DNA from: a bacterium
GTDB taxonomy: Bacteria; CLD3; SB21
Assembly: GCA_016788215.1 (NCBI GenBank)
Contig: JAEUSJ010000013.1
Coordinates: 1-32,072 of the forward strand
DNA: 32,072 nt
Direction: 5' to 3'
Shown piece by piece: positions 7,126 to 15,909 of the stretch (position 1 is the first letter of the stretch; the number at the start of each line of letters is the position of its first letter). The notes under the pieces were generated by a model. The model searched no databases, was not told the origin of the DNA, and saw nothing but the letters and a program-made list of their open reading frames with translations. Both the position numbers and the translations under genes were made by a program.

Positions 7126-9123
7126 CTATTTCTTCCGCAAATTATTTTGTTTCTGCACGCGCAATTGTTCTTCTGCCTTATCCACAGCTTTAAGAACGCG
7201 TTTATTTAGAGGGTCTTTTTCCAGAATTCTCTGCCAGATAATGATCGCCTGCTCATATTTGCCTTCGACATAAAGATCGACGCCCTGTAGATATGTTTTT
7301 TCCTGGTCGCCTTCCAGATTCTTAAAGGTGGCAAAGCCTCGAACAATTGATTTTTTGTGATATTCTTTTACCGTTTCATTGCTCGGATCGATGAGTAGGG
7401 CCTGTTCAAACGCCTCCATGGCGGCCTGATAATCCGCCTTTTGATAAGCGTCCAAACCGCTTCGTGTTGACTCGAGAAAACTAAGTCGGTTACTGATTTT
7501 CTTAAGTTCAGTATCAATCTCTTTTTGAATGGTCTGATTGGTCGGATCAAGGCCTCGGGCTTCGCTCAGAAGTTTTAACGCCTCCGCAAAATTATTTGCA
7601 GCCGCGCTGGATCGTGCTTTAGCAATATAAGATCCGATCTTCTGATCTAAAAGTCCACGGGTCTCGTTCAGGGCTTTTGCAAGTTCTGAATTGTTTGGAG
7701 AACGGTCTAATGCATTCTGGTACTCACTGATGGCACCAAGGTAATCGCCCTTTTGAACGAGTTGCGAGCCTTTCTTGTAATGATCCCTGATGAACTTGTC
7801 GTTTTCTTCATTAATCGTAAGCGACTTGACCGCGTTGGCCGTATCGGAAAGCTGTGCCGCTAGTTGTTCGTCCATCAGCATGTTTACGCTGTCAATGTAA
7901 TATTTTGCCTGTTCGTTGGCCGGGTCAAGCTGGAGAACCTGTTCAAATTGAACTAAGGCGGGGAGCAGTTTGTTGTCTTTAAAAAGTTCTTTACCTTGAG
8001 CATGATGTTCTTTGAGCGCACGGGCTTTTGCCGCTTCCTGATTTTTTGTGATCAATTTCTGATCTTCCTCAAGTCGCTGGGCGCGCGCGATCTGAATTTT
8101 TTCTTCTACAGTCTTGCCGAAGTTCATGGTCAGCGACAAACGATGCAACGGTGTTCCAAACGGATTGCCGATATTAACGGAATAGTCCACCTGAAATCGC
8201 TGGAATTGATTGAACTCTGTGCCCATACCGACAGTCATCTGTCCTGCCATCAATCCGAGGCGGGCGACAAGAAAGCGGTTATATGTGAATTCAGCGCCGA
8301 GATTAAACGACGGGCTGGGTGTTTGTTGATTTTTATTCATGTCGACAGCCAGCGTAAATTTCTTTAACGTCTCATCGCCAAAGAAAATATCTTTTGCGAT
8401 GCCGAATTTAATATTATAAGGGTCGGTATCACTTAGGTCCACCAACTTGATGCTAGGCCTCACCACATTCTGAAAATTTAGTCCGACGGATAAATTACGC
8501 AAAATGGTATTGTCATAATCAGGGCGCCACATGGCACCGATATCGAGACCGAATCCTGTACCGGATACCGTGTTTACCTGGTCGCTCACTAGATTTGCAG
8601 ATGAAGTGTGGTCTACCTTAAAAGTGGTTCCCAGCGCCAATCCAAACCATGGCAATTTCTTTCCGTACGAAAAGTAGTACTCCTCTTTGGTCCATGATTG
8701 ATTTGAGGAAATCACGGTAAAATCGTTTGTAAGACTTATACCGTCTACACCAACCCTCGCAACGCCTACGCCGACCGAACCGAATTGGACAAAAGGAAAT
8801 GTGACGCTTGCGAAATTGTAGAAACTTCCAGCAACAAGTGTTGAATGAAATAAGACGAGATTGGACTGACTCAAATAGTCAAGACCTGCAGGATTCCAGA
8901 ATACAGCGGAACCGTCATTGGCCGTCGCAACGAATGCATTGCCAAATCCTTGAGCCCGTGCACCCATACCGGTTTCAATAAAAAGACTCTGAGTGCCATC
9001 TGCCGGTCCAATCGTTTGAGCATCAATTTTTGAACTACTCATCGTAAACATGGCGAAAATAGCGACCAATACGAAAACTCGCAAAACAGTCGACGAGATA
9101 TATTTTAACAAACGTCGGGGCAT
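7126..9123 (-). CDS. PorV/PorQ-type outer-membrane barrel with C-terminal TPR repeats
   Basis: Protein of 665 residues. A signal peptide (hydrophobic 13-29, cleavage probably near DAQ at 34-36) is followed by FIETGMGARAQGFGNAFVA and a GSAVFWNPAGL motif at 71-81, the signature of PorV/PorQ/UPF0164 barrels. The barrel runs to about residue 335 (ending near LSLTMNFGK). A charged linker leads to about five TPR-like units (roughly 370-655), each with a DP/SP-N turn such as LDPANEQA, LDPTNQT and IDPSNET. PorV in Bacteroidota is a type IX secretion shuttle, but no other T9SS gene is present, so a secretion role is only a possibility. The TPRs should face the periplasm and bind partners. It heads a tight operon with the kinase/phosphatase fusion and the protease. 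Confidence 0.92.
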   Translation of the reverse strand: MPRRLLKYISSTVLRVFVLVAIFAMFTMSSSKIDAQTIGPADGTQSLFIETGMGARAQGFGNAFVATANDGSAVFWNPAGLDYLSQSNLVLFHSTLVAGSFYNFASVTFPFVQFGSVGVGVARVGVDGISLTNDFTVISSNQSWTKEEYYFSYGKKLPWFGLALGTTFKVDHTSSANLVSDQVNTVSGTGFGLDIGAMWRPDYDNTILRNLSVGLNFQNVVRPSIKLVDLSDTDPYNIKFGIAKDIFFGDETLKKFTLAVDMNKNQQTPSPSFNLGAEFTYNRFLVARLGLMAGQMTVGMGTEFNQFQRFQVDYSVNIGNPFGTPLHRLSLTMNFGKTVEEKIQIARAQRLEEDQKLITKNQEAAKARALKEHHAQGKELFKDNKLLPALVQFEQVLQLDPANEQAKYYIDSVNMLMDEQLAAQLSDTANAVKSLTINEENDKFIRDHYKKGSQLVQKGDYLGAISEYQNALDRSPNNSELAKALNETRGLLDQKIGSYIAKARSSAAANNFAEALKLLSEARGLDPTNQTIQKEIDTELKKISNRLSFLESTRSGLDAYQKADYQAAMEAFEQALLIDPSNETVKEYHKKSIVRGFATFKNLEGDQEKTYLQGVDLYVEGKYEQAIIIWQRILEKDPLNKRVLKAVDKAEEQLRVQKQNNLRKK

Positions 9124-9181
9124 ACCTATAGCGTAATAATGAGTGAATGTCTAAAGATTGGAACTCTTGAATATTTATAAA

Positions 9182-9210
9182 AAGATAGGATAATAGCTGC
9201 GTATTTGCAA
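9182..9210 (-). promoter_or_regulatory. Candidate promoter for the PorV-like operon
   Basis: In the 139-base gap after hflX the minus strand has TTGCAA (9210-9205), 17 bases, then TATCTT (9187-9182); both boxes match four of six consensus bases. Transcription would start about 50 bases before the ATG at 9123. This is the only larger gap between 2737 and 19092, so a new transcription unit beginning here is reasonable. Confidence 0.4.
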
Positions 9211-9262
9211 TAAAAAACTAATAAAAACAATCAAATAAACTCAAAAAAATATTTGCCCACGG

Positions 9263-10555
9263 TTACAAGATCTTCAACCTGTCTTTGTTCTTATTTTGAT
9301 AGTCCTGAATTTTTTCAGCATCCTGTTTTCGGGAGCGAAATCTGATTGTGGTTGTCTTGCTTTTATGTTTTGTATCTATTATTTCCGCCAAATAATGTAC
9401 CATTGAAAACAGTTTTCCGTCGGCATTGTCTATCGTAATTGTTCTGATGACGTAATCAGCATTAATTTGTTTTATAATAGCATGCTTCAATTTGTCCAAA
9501 CCAATCTTTCGCTGCGCGGAGATAAACAGCGCTCCCTTAAATTCTTTTTTCAATTGCGACAGCAAGGCTTCGTCGGTTACTTTGTCGACCTTGTTAAACA
9601 CGATCATCATGGTGTCATTGGTTGCTTCCAGTTCTTTAAGAACCTGATTTACGGTTTCCATTTGTTCATGGAACTGATGATTACCGATATCCACGACATG
9701 CAGCAGAATATCGGCCTCTCGAACTTCCTCCAGTGTGGAACGAAAAGATGCAACTAAATGATGGGGGAGTTTACGAATAAATCCAACAGTGTCGGTAAAG
9801 AGACACGGATAATCGTTATCGAGGTGAACGCGCCGAACCGTGGCATCCAGAGTGGCAAAAAGCCGGTCTTCGACAAACACGTCAGCATCGGACAAAGCAT
9901 TTAGAAGAGTCGATTTACCTGCGTTAGTATAGCCTACGAGCGCGACTTTAAACATCTCGTCGCGCGTAGCGCGCTGAGTCTTACGCTGTTTTTCGATTTT
10001 TTTGAGTTCTTCTTTTAGAACGGCAATCCGGTTTCCTATCAGGCGTTTGTCCGTTTCAAGCTGAGTTTCTCCCGGACCTTTAGTGAAAACCCCGCCGCCT
10101 GCCTGGCGCTCAAGATGCGTCCACTGGCGTGTTAGGCGCGGTAGCAAATATTCCAGCTGCGCCAATTCTACCTGTGTTTTGGATTCCTTGGTTCGTGCGC
10201 GTTTTGCAAAGATGTCCAAAATAAGCGCGCTCCGGTCGATGGTTTTACATTTAACTTCTTTTTCAATGTTTTTGGTCTGGCCCGGTGAAAGATCATCGTC
10301 AAAGATCACAACCTCGATATTGTTTTCAAAAACCTTTTGCGCAATTTCATGAACTTTACCTTTGCCGATATAAGTTGACGGATCGACGTGTTTCAGGTTT
10401 TGGGTTGCGGTATCGACGACGTCCACGCCTGCGGTATCGGCCAATAAAGCTAACTCTTCAAGAAAATCCTCGACCGGAACCGTATCCTGGGGATGTGATA
10501 TCCCAACAAGTAGTGCGCGTTCTTTGACCTGTTTTGTTGAATGCGATTTATTCAA
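9263..10555 (-). CDS. hflX: GTPase HflX
   Basis: Ribosome-associated GTPase that binds the 50S subunit and splits or rescues stalled ribosomes, notably after heat stress in other bacteria. The 430 residues are normal. The HflX N-terminal domain has the TYIGKGK motif (61-67) and a glycine-rich segment with PGETQLETD (161-169). The G domain follows: GYTNAGKST (208-216), DTVGFI (255-260) and NKVD (321-324). The start is TTG at 10555, with AAGGA about 9 bases upstream; no ATG fits the conserved N-terminus. It lies 14 bases after the DUF2130 gene and ends the maintenance operon. Confidence 0.95.
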   Translation of the reverse strand: MNKSHSTKQVKERALLVGISHPQDTVPVEDFLEELALLADTAGVDVVDTATQNLKHVDPSTYIGKGKVHEIAQKVFENNIEVVIFDDDLSPGQTKNIEKEVKCKTIDRSALILDIFAKRARTKESKTQVELAQLEYLLPRLTRQWTHLERQAGGGVFTKGPGETQLETDKRLIGNRIAVLKEELKKIEKQRKTQRATRDEMFKVALVGYTNAGKSTLLNALSDADVFVEDRLFATLDATVRRVHLDNDYPCLFTDTVGFIRKLPHHLVASFRSTLEEVREADILLHVVDIGNHQFHEQMETVNQVLKELEATNDTMMIVFNKVDKVTDEALLSQLKKEFKGALFISAQRKIGLDKLKHAIIKQINADYVIRTITIDNADGKLFSMVHYLAEIIDTKHKSKTTTIRFRSRKQDAEKIQDYQNKNKDRLKIL

Positions 10556-10569
10556 TTTTTATTTCCTTC

Positions 10570-11739
10570 TCATGAGGTGTATTCGTCGTCGCTATTGTTA
10601 TCAATATCATCTAATGGGAGTTCCAGCATTTGAACCGGCGGCAGTGCATTGCCCATAATGCCTTCCAATTCGCCATGCATTTCTGATGTATTTTGAACGA
10701 CACGATCAATTTGTTTTTTTCTTTTTTCCCAAATTTTGTACATCGCGCGCTTTTCAGATTCAAGATCATCATTCATAGCTTTAAATGATTCTACAATTGC
10801 CTCTATGCGTTGACGAAATACCTGGCTTGATAAATAATTATACAATAAATCCTTTTTTTCATTTCTTCCCATCATGGAATTCTGCGTTTGTGTAATTTCA
10901 ATGATGTTTGTTCTTAACACGGCGGCTAATCCCATGGCCGTTGAAAAATCAGTGATCCAAACGCCTTCATTATTTCCGATATAACTGACATCTTTTGGTA
11001 AAACAGCGGACACGATGACGGCAATGCTGGCTTTAACCTCACGCTGATCGTCTTTCAATTTTTGGATCCAGCCGTCGCTCCAGTTTTTCGTACGTTTGGA
11101 TTCCCACAATATGGTTCCGCACAGCTGGCCGGATTTTGAATAGACATGCTGCATCACATCAGCGCCTTTTACGCCCTTTGGAACGGGTTCAATGTTGTCA
11201 TGGCGGAATGTCTGACGCAGTGCGTTCTCAAGTTCCACTTCCATAACTTCGCCCTGCGATTGCTGGGAACCTTGCTCGGCCTTCCGGTTCAATTCCTCGA
11301 TCTGTTTTCGCAGATCATTGATCTGCTTTTCCTTTTCAGCGTCTTTCATGCGGTGTTCTTCAGAAAGTTTTGACAAAACGTCATTACGAATTTTATTTCG
11401 TTCCTCGGTATGTTTTCGTTCCATTTCAAGTTTAAATGTATGTTCACGTTCTTCAAGATCCCGTTGTTTTTTTAATAAATCCAATTCCTTTTGTCGGGCA
11501 TCATTTAATTTATCAGTTTTCTCGTTGAGTTGTTCTTGAAGATCTTTGAGCTGTATACCTAACTCATCCTCTTTTTCCTTCTTGATTTTTGCTTCAAGTT
11601 TTCCCTTCTCATCTTTGAATTTCTGATTGAACTCAAGACGCAGTTTTTCTTCGATCTCTAAGCTGATCTGCGAAGATAATGCCTGATTTAATTCGATGAT
11701 TTGACCGCATTGCGGGCACTTGATAGTTTGTTCTTTCAT
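10570..11739 (-). CDS. DUF2130 coiled-coil protein with N-terminal zinc-ribbon half
   Basis: Cytoplasmic protein of 389 residues, function not established. It begins IKCPQCGQ, a CxxC knuckle at Cys8/Cys11, then has a highly charged coiled coil (about 28-165). The DUF2130 domain follows (about 170-345), including LWESKRTKNWSDGWIQKLKDD, where the acidic and Lys residues recall a restriction-endonuclease-like fold; that comparison is inference. The ATG at 11739 is chosen over a TTG two codons upstream, because GGGA is then at a workable distance. It sits 24 bases after dgt and 14 before hflX. Co-location with addAB-like genes and dgt makes a DNA-related role attractive but unproven. Confidence 0.9.
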   Translation of the reverse strand: MKEQTIKCPQCGQIIELNQALSSQISLEIEEKLRLEFNQKFKDEKGKLEAKIKKEKEDELGIQLKDLQEQLNEKTDKLNDARQKELDLLKKQRDLEEREHTFKLEMERKHTEERNKIRNDVLSKLSEEHRMKDAEKEKQINDLRKQIEELNRKAEQGSQQSQGEVMEVELENALRQTFRHDNIEPVPKGVKGADVMQHVYSKSGQLCGTILWESKRTKNWSDGWIQKLKDDQREVKASIAVIVSAVLPKDVSYIGNNEGVWITDFSTAMGLAAVLRTNIIEITQTQNSMMGRNEKKDLLYNYLSSQVFRQRIEAIVESFKAMNDDLESEKRAMYKIWEKRKKQIDRVVQNTSEMHGELEGIMGNALPPVQMLELPLDDIDNNSDDEYTS

Positions 11740-11763
11740 AAGCAATTATCCCAAAAGTGTTAA

Positions 11764-13047
11764 TTAAACTAAATCCATGATCGACCCGAAATCGGGATCG
11801 AATAGTCTTTTGTATGTGCGAATCGCGAAAACATCGGTCATTCCGGCAATATAATCACATAGTAAACGTGCACGACGAAGAATGTCTTTTTCGTTACGAA
11901 CATATTTTTCCGTAAATTCCGGCAGCAGAACGAATTTCGAATTCGGATCGGTTAAATAATGTTCCTGAAAAGCTTTGAAAATTTCTTTCAGCATATAATC
12001 TGCTTTGTATTCTAATTGGTATATTTGCGGCGACCAAAAAACGAGTTCGCGTGAAACCATGCCGAAAAGATCTGCTTCTGCGCGCACCGCCGGATCAATT
12101 TCAAGTTTGTAGGCATAACGCCGCGTTGTTTCGCTCATAAAATTGTTTGCCTCAACCAGCCTTGCAGCATGGATATACTCTCCGATTTTCCTGGCAAAGA
12201 AACGGTTGAGTTGCCGCTTGTGAATGGCTTCCAGAAGCGATTTGAGAGAATCCGTGAGTTCCGAGTTTAGAGATTTTTTTTTCGCCCATTGGTCGATCTT
12301 TTCAACTGTGATGAGTCCTGCTGCAAGCCCGTCCATAACATCGTTGATTGAATAGGCGGTGTCATCGGCCCAGTCCATGATCTGGCATTCGATACTGCGA
12401 AATGTATTTAAGTTTTTTTCTTCGTGGAATTCCGATGACACAACGGGTGTTCCGAATACAAACTGAGTATATTTTTCCTGATCATCATACAAGAAATGGT
12501 TTTTGGGCGGCTTCCCATCATGCATTATGTCTCGAAACAACATTTTATACTTCATTACACCGTCGGCAAATGCGCGTGTCGGATTCATGCCTTCGCGACC
12601 CAGTGAGCCGGAATAAATAGTCTCGGTGAGAATGCGTAACGTTTGGGCATTACCTTCGAAGCCGCCTAGATTTTTCATGAGCGCATTCAGCGTGTCTTCG
12701 CCGGCATGGCCGAATGGGGGATGGCCGATGTCGTGCGATAAACAAATTGCCTCTACCAAATCCGGATCGATATAGAAATCTCCACCCAACAATCCGCTTT
12801 CCTGCTGCAAGTAGTGACAAATTGAACGGCCGATTTGAGCTACTTCTATCGAGTGTGTCAGTCGTGTACGATAAAAATCATATTCGCCCGAGAAAAAAAC
12901 TTGTGTTTTGGCCTGAAGCCGCCGGAAGGAGGACGAATGAATGATTCGATCCCGGTCTTGTTGAAAGGGTGTTCTTTCATACTTGGAACGTGTTTCTGCA
13001 GCATGAAGTAGTTCCGTATCAAACGAATTATAGAATGAATTTTGCAT
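11764..13047 (-). CDS. dgt: Deoxyguanosinetriphosphate triphosphohydrolase (Dgt/HD-domain dNTPase)
   Basis: Hydrolyses dGTP (or other dNTPs) to the nucleoside and triphosphate, limiting dNTP pools. The 427-residue protein has the HD signature: His65 in RLTHSIEVAQ, then His105-Asp106 in LSHDIGHPPFGH, and a later acidic metal ligand in MDWADDTAYSIND. The N-terminal RTPFQQDRDRIIHSSSFRRL block is typical of Dgt. A TTG 12 codons upstream would overlap the addB-like gene; the ATG at 13047, two bases after that gene's TGA, is preferred, and translation is probably coupled since no clear ribosome site is visible. Substrate preference within the family cannot be read from sequence. Confidence 0.93.
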   Translation of the reverse strand: MQNSFYNSFDTELLHAAETRSKYERTPFQQDRDRIIHSSSFRRLQAKTQVFFSGEYDFYRTRLTHSIEVAQIGRSICHYLQQESGLLGGDFYIDPDLVEAICLSHDIGHPPFGHAGEDTLNALMKNLGGFEGNAQTLRILTETIYSGSLGREGMNPTRAFADGVMKYKMLFRDIMHDGKPPKNHFLYDDQEKYTQFVFGTPVVSSEFHEEKNLNTFRSIECQIMDWADDTAYSINDVMDGLAAGLITVEKIDQWAKKKSLNSELTDSLKSLLEAIHKRQLNRFFARKIGEYIHAARLVEANNFMSETTRRYAYKLEIDPAVRAEADLFGMVSRELVFWSPQIYQLEYKADYMLKEIFKAFQEHYLTDPNSKFVLLPEFTEKYVRNEKDILRRARLLCDYIAGMTDVFAIRTYKRLFDPDFGSIMDLV

Positions 13048-13049
13048 AC

Positions 13050-15908
13050 TCAATTTCGCCGGCAGAGTGAAATGTATTCGCAATTACGACAGCGCGTAAC
13101 GTCCTCGGTTTGCATGAATGCCGTTTGCGGATCTGTAACCTGCATCAAAAGTGTTTTCAAAACCTCTTCAAATTCCGAAAATAATTTTCCGTCAAGCGCA
13201 GTTGTGCCGTTAACCGATACCGGTTGTATCCCACTGGTCAGCTTCTTAAAAGGATGCACTGCAGAGACCATTTTGGGGTCGGACAACATTCCGGCGCGTA
13301 CGTAAATATATCCGTACATTAATAATTGAAAGCTCTTTGCAAGTCCCGGATCGCTGATGAGTTCGGAAAGTGCGCCAACGTTGAGTTCCTTGCTATCGAC
13401 CCGGCCTGTTTTGTAGTCGATTATAAAGAGATTTGATCCGACGCCGTCGATCCTGTCCATTTTTCCCTTTAATCTAACGATTTTTTTTTGATCATTCAAT
13501 TGGAAGTTAAGATCGCATGAAACTTCTTTCTCTAGAGCCAAGACGTGAACGGTTTTTCCACTTTGCTCGATGTCTGCTATGCGACGGGCTTCGAGTTTTA
13601 GAAAGTTCATGATTAGTTTTATTCCGACCTTGAGCATCAAATGATTTTTCCCGTGTTGGATGTCTCCGTTTTTAAGAAACCGCCGGAAAGCCTGTATCAA
13701 AAGCGGCTGAGCTTTGGCCGCCATTCCATCGACATCCTTTGACGTAATTATCTTTTCCTCGAAAGGCCTGTATAAATTTTCAAGAGTAAAATGCATTGCG
13801 CTTCCGAATGTTCCTGCCTCAATGGTTTCCTCGGTTTCGTCAGCTTCAGTTAGGCGAACAATGTATTTTAAGTAAAATTTGAGAGGACAATTAATGTAAG
13901 TATTTAAGGCTGTCGGGGAGAGGCCTTTCTCGAAAAGGTGGTCTATTTGCCGCACAACCCGTTCATTCTTACCTATTTTTATTTCAGCATCGGCAACGGC
14001 ATGCGCCGAAAATGTGCCGCCGGACAAAAAACTTTCCTTGATGTCGGCCGACTGCATGTGGGCATTAAACTTCGGCAGTTCAAAAATTAGCTGAGTAATA
14101 AATCGGCTCCGCTCGCCTTTGCCGAAATCGTCAGTTTCGGAATTATAGATCAGATAAATATTTTTAGCGCGTTGTATGGAGCGGTAGAAATTATACGCGA
14201 AAATGGCGTCTTTCTCTTTATGTGTGGGGAGGCGGTACGCCACCTTTATATCAAACGGAATCATCGATTGCTGGTTTTTTGAGGCGGGTAATATGTTTTC
14301 ATTCACAGACAACATAATCACATTTTCAAAATCCAGCGTTCGCGTTTCAAGCATTCCCATAACCTGCAAACCTTTAAGCGGTTCCCCCGAGAATGGGATT
14401 CGTTCGGAAGAGAGTATCTCCGTAAGCAGTAAACGCAGGTTTTTTAAATCCAAAGGCGTCTCATGGGTTTCTAACAGCGATTGTAATAAACGGATGGTCG
14501 AAAAGAAGCGGAAGAAAGACTCTAATTCGAAGTCCCATTGCGCTGTTTTTTCGACTGTTGCAATTTCTCGTAGCCATAGGGCAATGTCCAGCATGGAATG
14601 CAAAGCATACCGAGAATGGTTCCATTTGACAAAAAATATGTTTTTATATGAAGAATCTATTTCCTTAAGGAAAGTTTCTATTTCCGATGGACTTATGAAA
14701 AGGATGTTTTTTGTAATTATATCGCGTATCAGCCGTCGGCAGGCGTGGGTATTTTTTCGTTCGTTGCTCCCTTGAAGAAGGGGATGGCTCAAAATGGAAA
14801 TGACATCCTTATGATAGAATTTTGATTCCACGTTGCCATCGGTATCCTGGAACTCTCGTGCATTATCCTGCAAATCAAAAAGGGATTCGATCAAACTGTA
14901 AAGTGGGGTGAATTTTAAGGAAAGCCCCATACTGACATTGATGTTTTTTATCGATTCCGGAATGGAATGAAGCATGGGAAACAGCAGCGATTCGTCGGCC
15001 AGAATGACGGCGGTATTATTGATCTCAGCATCTGCATTATGTATTTTTTCTAAAAGATCGCCGGCCACCTTAGCCTGCCCGACGTGTTTTGCCGCGCCAA
15101 TAATGTGGATCTTCTTCCTTTCGGATAATAGAAAGTCTTTTTCCCATTTCGGATTGCTGATTTTCCATTCGCGCAGATATTTTCGAATATAATGCCCGGC
15201 TTCCTGTTTGTCATTGCGAATGTAATAGGCATCCATATCCCAAATGACGTCCGCGCGTTTCATCTTTATCAGCGACTTGAATATTTTTTCTTCCGAAAGG
15301 CTCAGTGCATTAAAACCTGCAAATATGATTTTTTTCCAAGTTTTTTGCGCGATCTTGCGCTCAATATTTTCTGCCACTTCCCGCAAAGCCATTCCTTTAT
15401 AAGCCATATGCCTCTGAATCAAATGTTCACGGAGTCCTTCATAAAGAGGTTCAAATGACTCCCAAAACCGGAGATACTGCAATTGGAAATCCGACAAGGC
15501 ATTTCCGTCAGGATCCCACTGCTCAATTGCTTTTGCTTCGTTAAGATGATGAAACAATTTGTCGGTCGGAACCAAATATGCATCGATCTCGTCAAAGTCC
15601 TTTAAGAGAATTTCTCCCCATTGTGCGAAATGATCGAATGAATCTGATCCTCCGGTTTTCTTATAGACTGTATAGAACTCAAATAAGAGTAACACCGGTT
15701 CGATGATCTGAACAGGGTTCAGTTCCAAAATAAACTCTTCTATAGTCAGCACTTTTGGAGCCCAAACGGTCTGCTCGATTTCTGCAGCCAGGAAATGTTT
15801 AAAGTACAGACATGCGCGGCGATTTTGAAAAACGATGCAAATCTCGCCGAGATCATCCAGGTGGCGGGAATAAATGTCTTTTGCTAGTTCTGATAAAAAC
15901 GAAACCAT
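13050..15908 (-). CDS. AddB/RexB-like PD-(D/E)XK nuclease subunit
   Basis: Second subunit of an AddAB/RexAB-type double-strand-break resection enzyme. The 952 residues are helicase-like in length, but no Walker A motif is visible near the N-terminus (ICIVFQNRRACLYF), so this subunit likely does not hydrolyse ATP. The C-terminal RecB-type nuclease has Asp818 in GKMDRIDG and IDYKTG with Asp831/Lys833. Cys674 (NCPLKFYL) with Cys940, Cys943 and Cys949 (CRNCEYISLC) forms the four-cysteine iron-sulphur signature of AddB-like nucleases. It begins one base after the stop of the AddA-like gene and ends two bases before dgt. The AddB assignment rests on architecture and neighbour. Confidence 0.9.
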   Translation of the reverse strand: MVSFLSELAKDIYSRHLDDLGEICIVFQNRRACLYFKHFLAAEIEQTVWAPKVLTIEEFILELNPVQIIEPVLLLFEFYTVYKKTGGSDSFDHFAQWGEILLKDFDEIDAYLVPTDKLFHHLNEAKAIEQWDPDGNALSDFQLQYLRFWESFEPLYEGLREHLIQRHMAYKGMALREVAENIERKIAQKTWKKIIFAGFNALSLSEEKIFKSLIKMKRADVIWDMDAYYIRNDKQEAGHYIRKYLREWKISNPKWEKDFLLSERKKIHIIGAAKHVGQAKVAGDLLEKIHNADAEINNTAVILADESLLFPMLHSIPESIKNINVSMGLSLKFTPLYSLIESLFDLQDNAREFQDTDGNVESKFYHKDVISILSHPLLQGSNERKNTHACRRLIRDIITKNILFISPSEIETFLKEIDSSYKNIFFVKWNHSRYALHSMLDIALWLREIATVEKTAQWDFELESFFRFFSTIRLLQSLLETHETPLDLKNLRLLLTEILSSERIPFSGEPLKGLQVMGMLETRTLDFENVIMLSVNENILPASKNQQSMIPFDIKVAYRLPTHKEKDAIFAYNFYRSIQRAKNIYLIYNSETDDFGKGERSRFITQLIFELPKFNAHMQSADIKESFLSGGTFSAHAVADAEIKIGKNERVVRQIDHLFEKGLSPTALNTYINCPLKFYLKYIVRLTEADETEETIEAGTFGSAMHFTLENLYRPFEEKIITSKDVDGMAAKAQPLLIQAFRRFLKNGDIQHGKNHLMLKVGIKLIMNFLKLEARRIADIEQSGKTVHVLALEKEVSCDLNFQLNDQKKIVRLKGKMDRIDGVGSNLFIIDYKTGRVDSKELNVGALSELISDPGLAKSFQLLMYGYIYVRAGMLSDPKMVSAVHPFKKLTSGIQPVSVNGTTALDGKLFSEFEEVLKTLLMQVTDPQTAFMQTEDVTRCRNCEYISLCRRN

Positions 15909-15909
15909 T

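Noticed and set aside
13048-13083. Longer N-terminus of Dgt from TTG 13083
   Set aside because: It overlaps the addB-like stop region and adds residues that do not look like the Dgt start.
14203-14775. 190-codon plus-strand open frame
   Set aside because: It lies fully inside the addB-like gene on the other strand, whose family motifs are clear; the product is Ser-rich without any domain, as expected of an antisense shadow.
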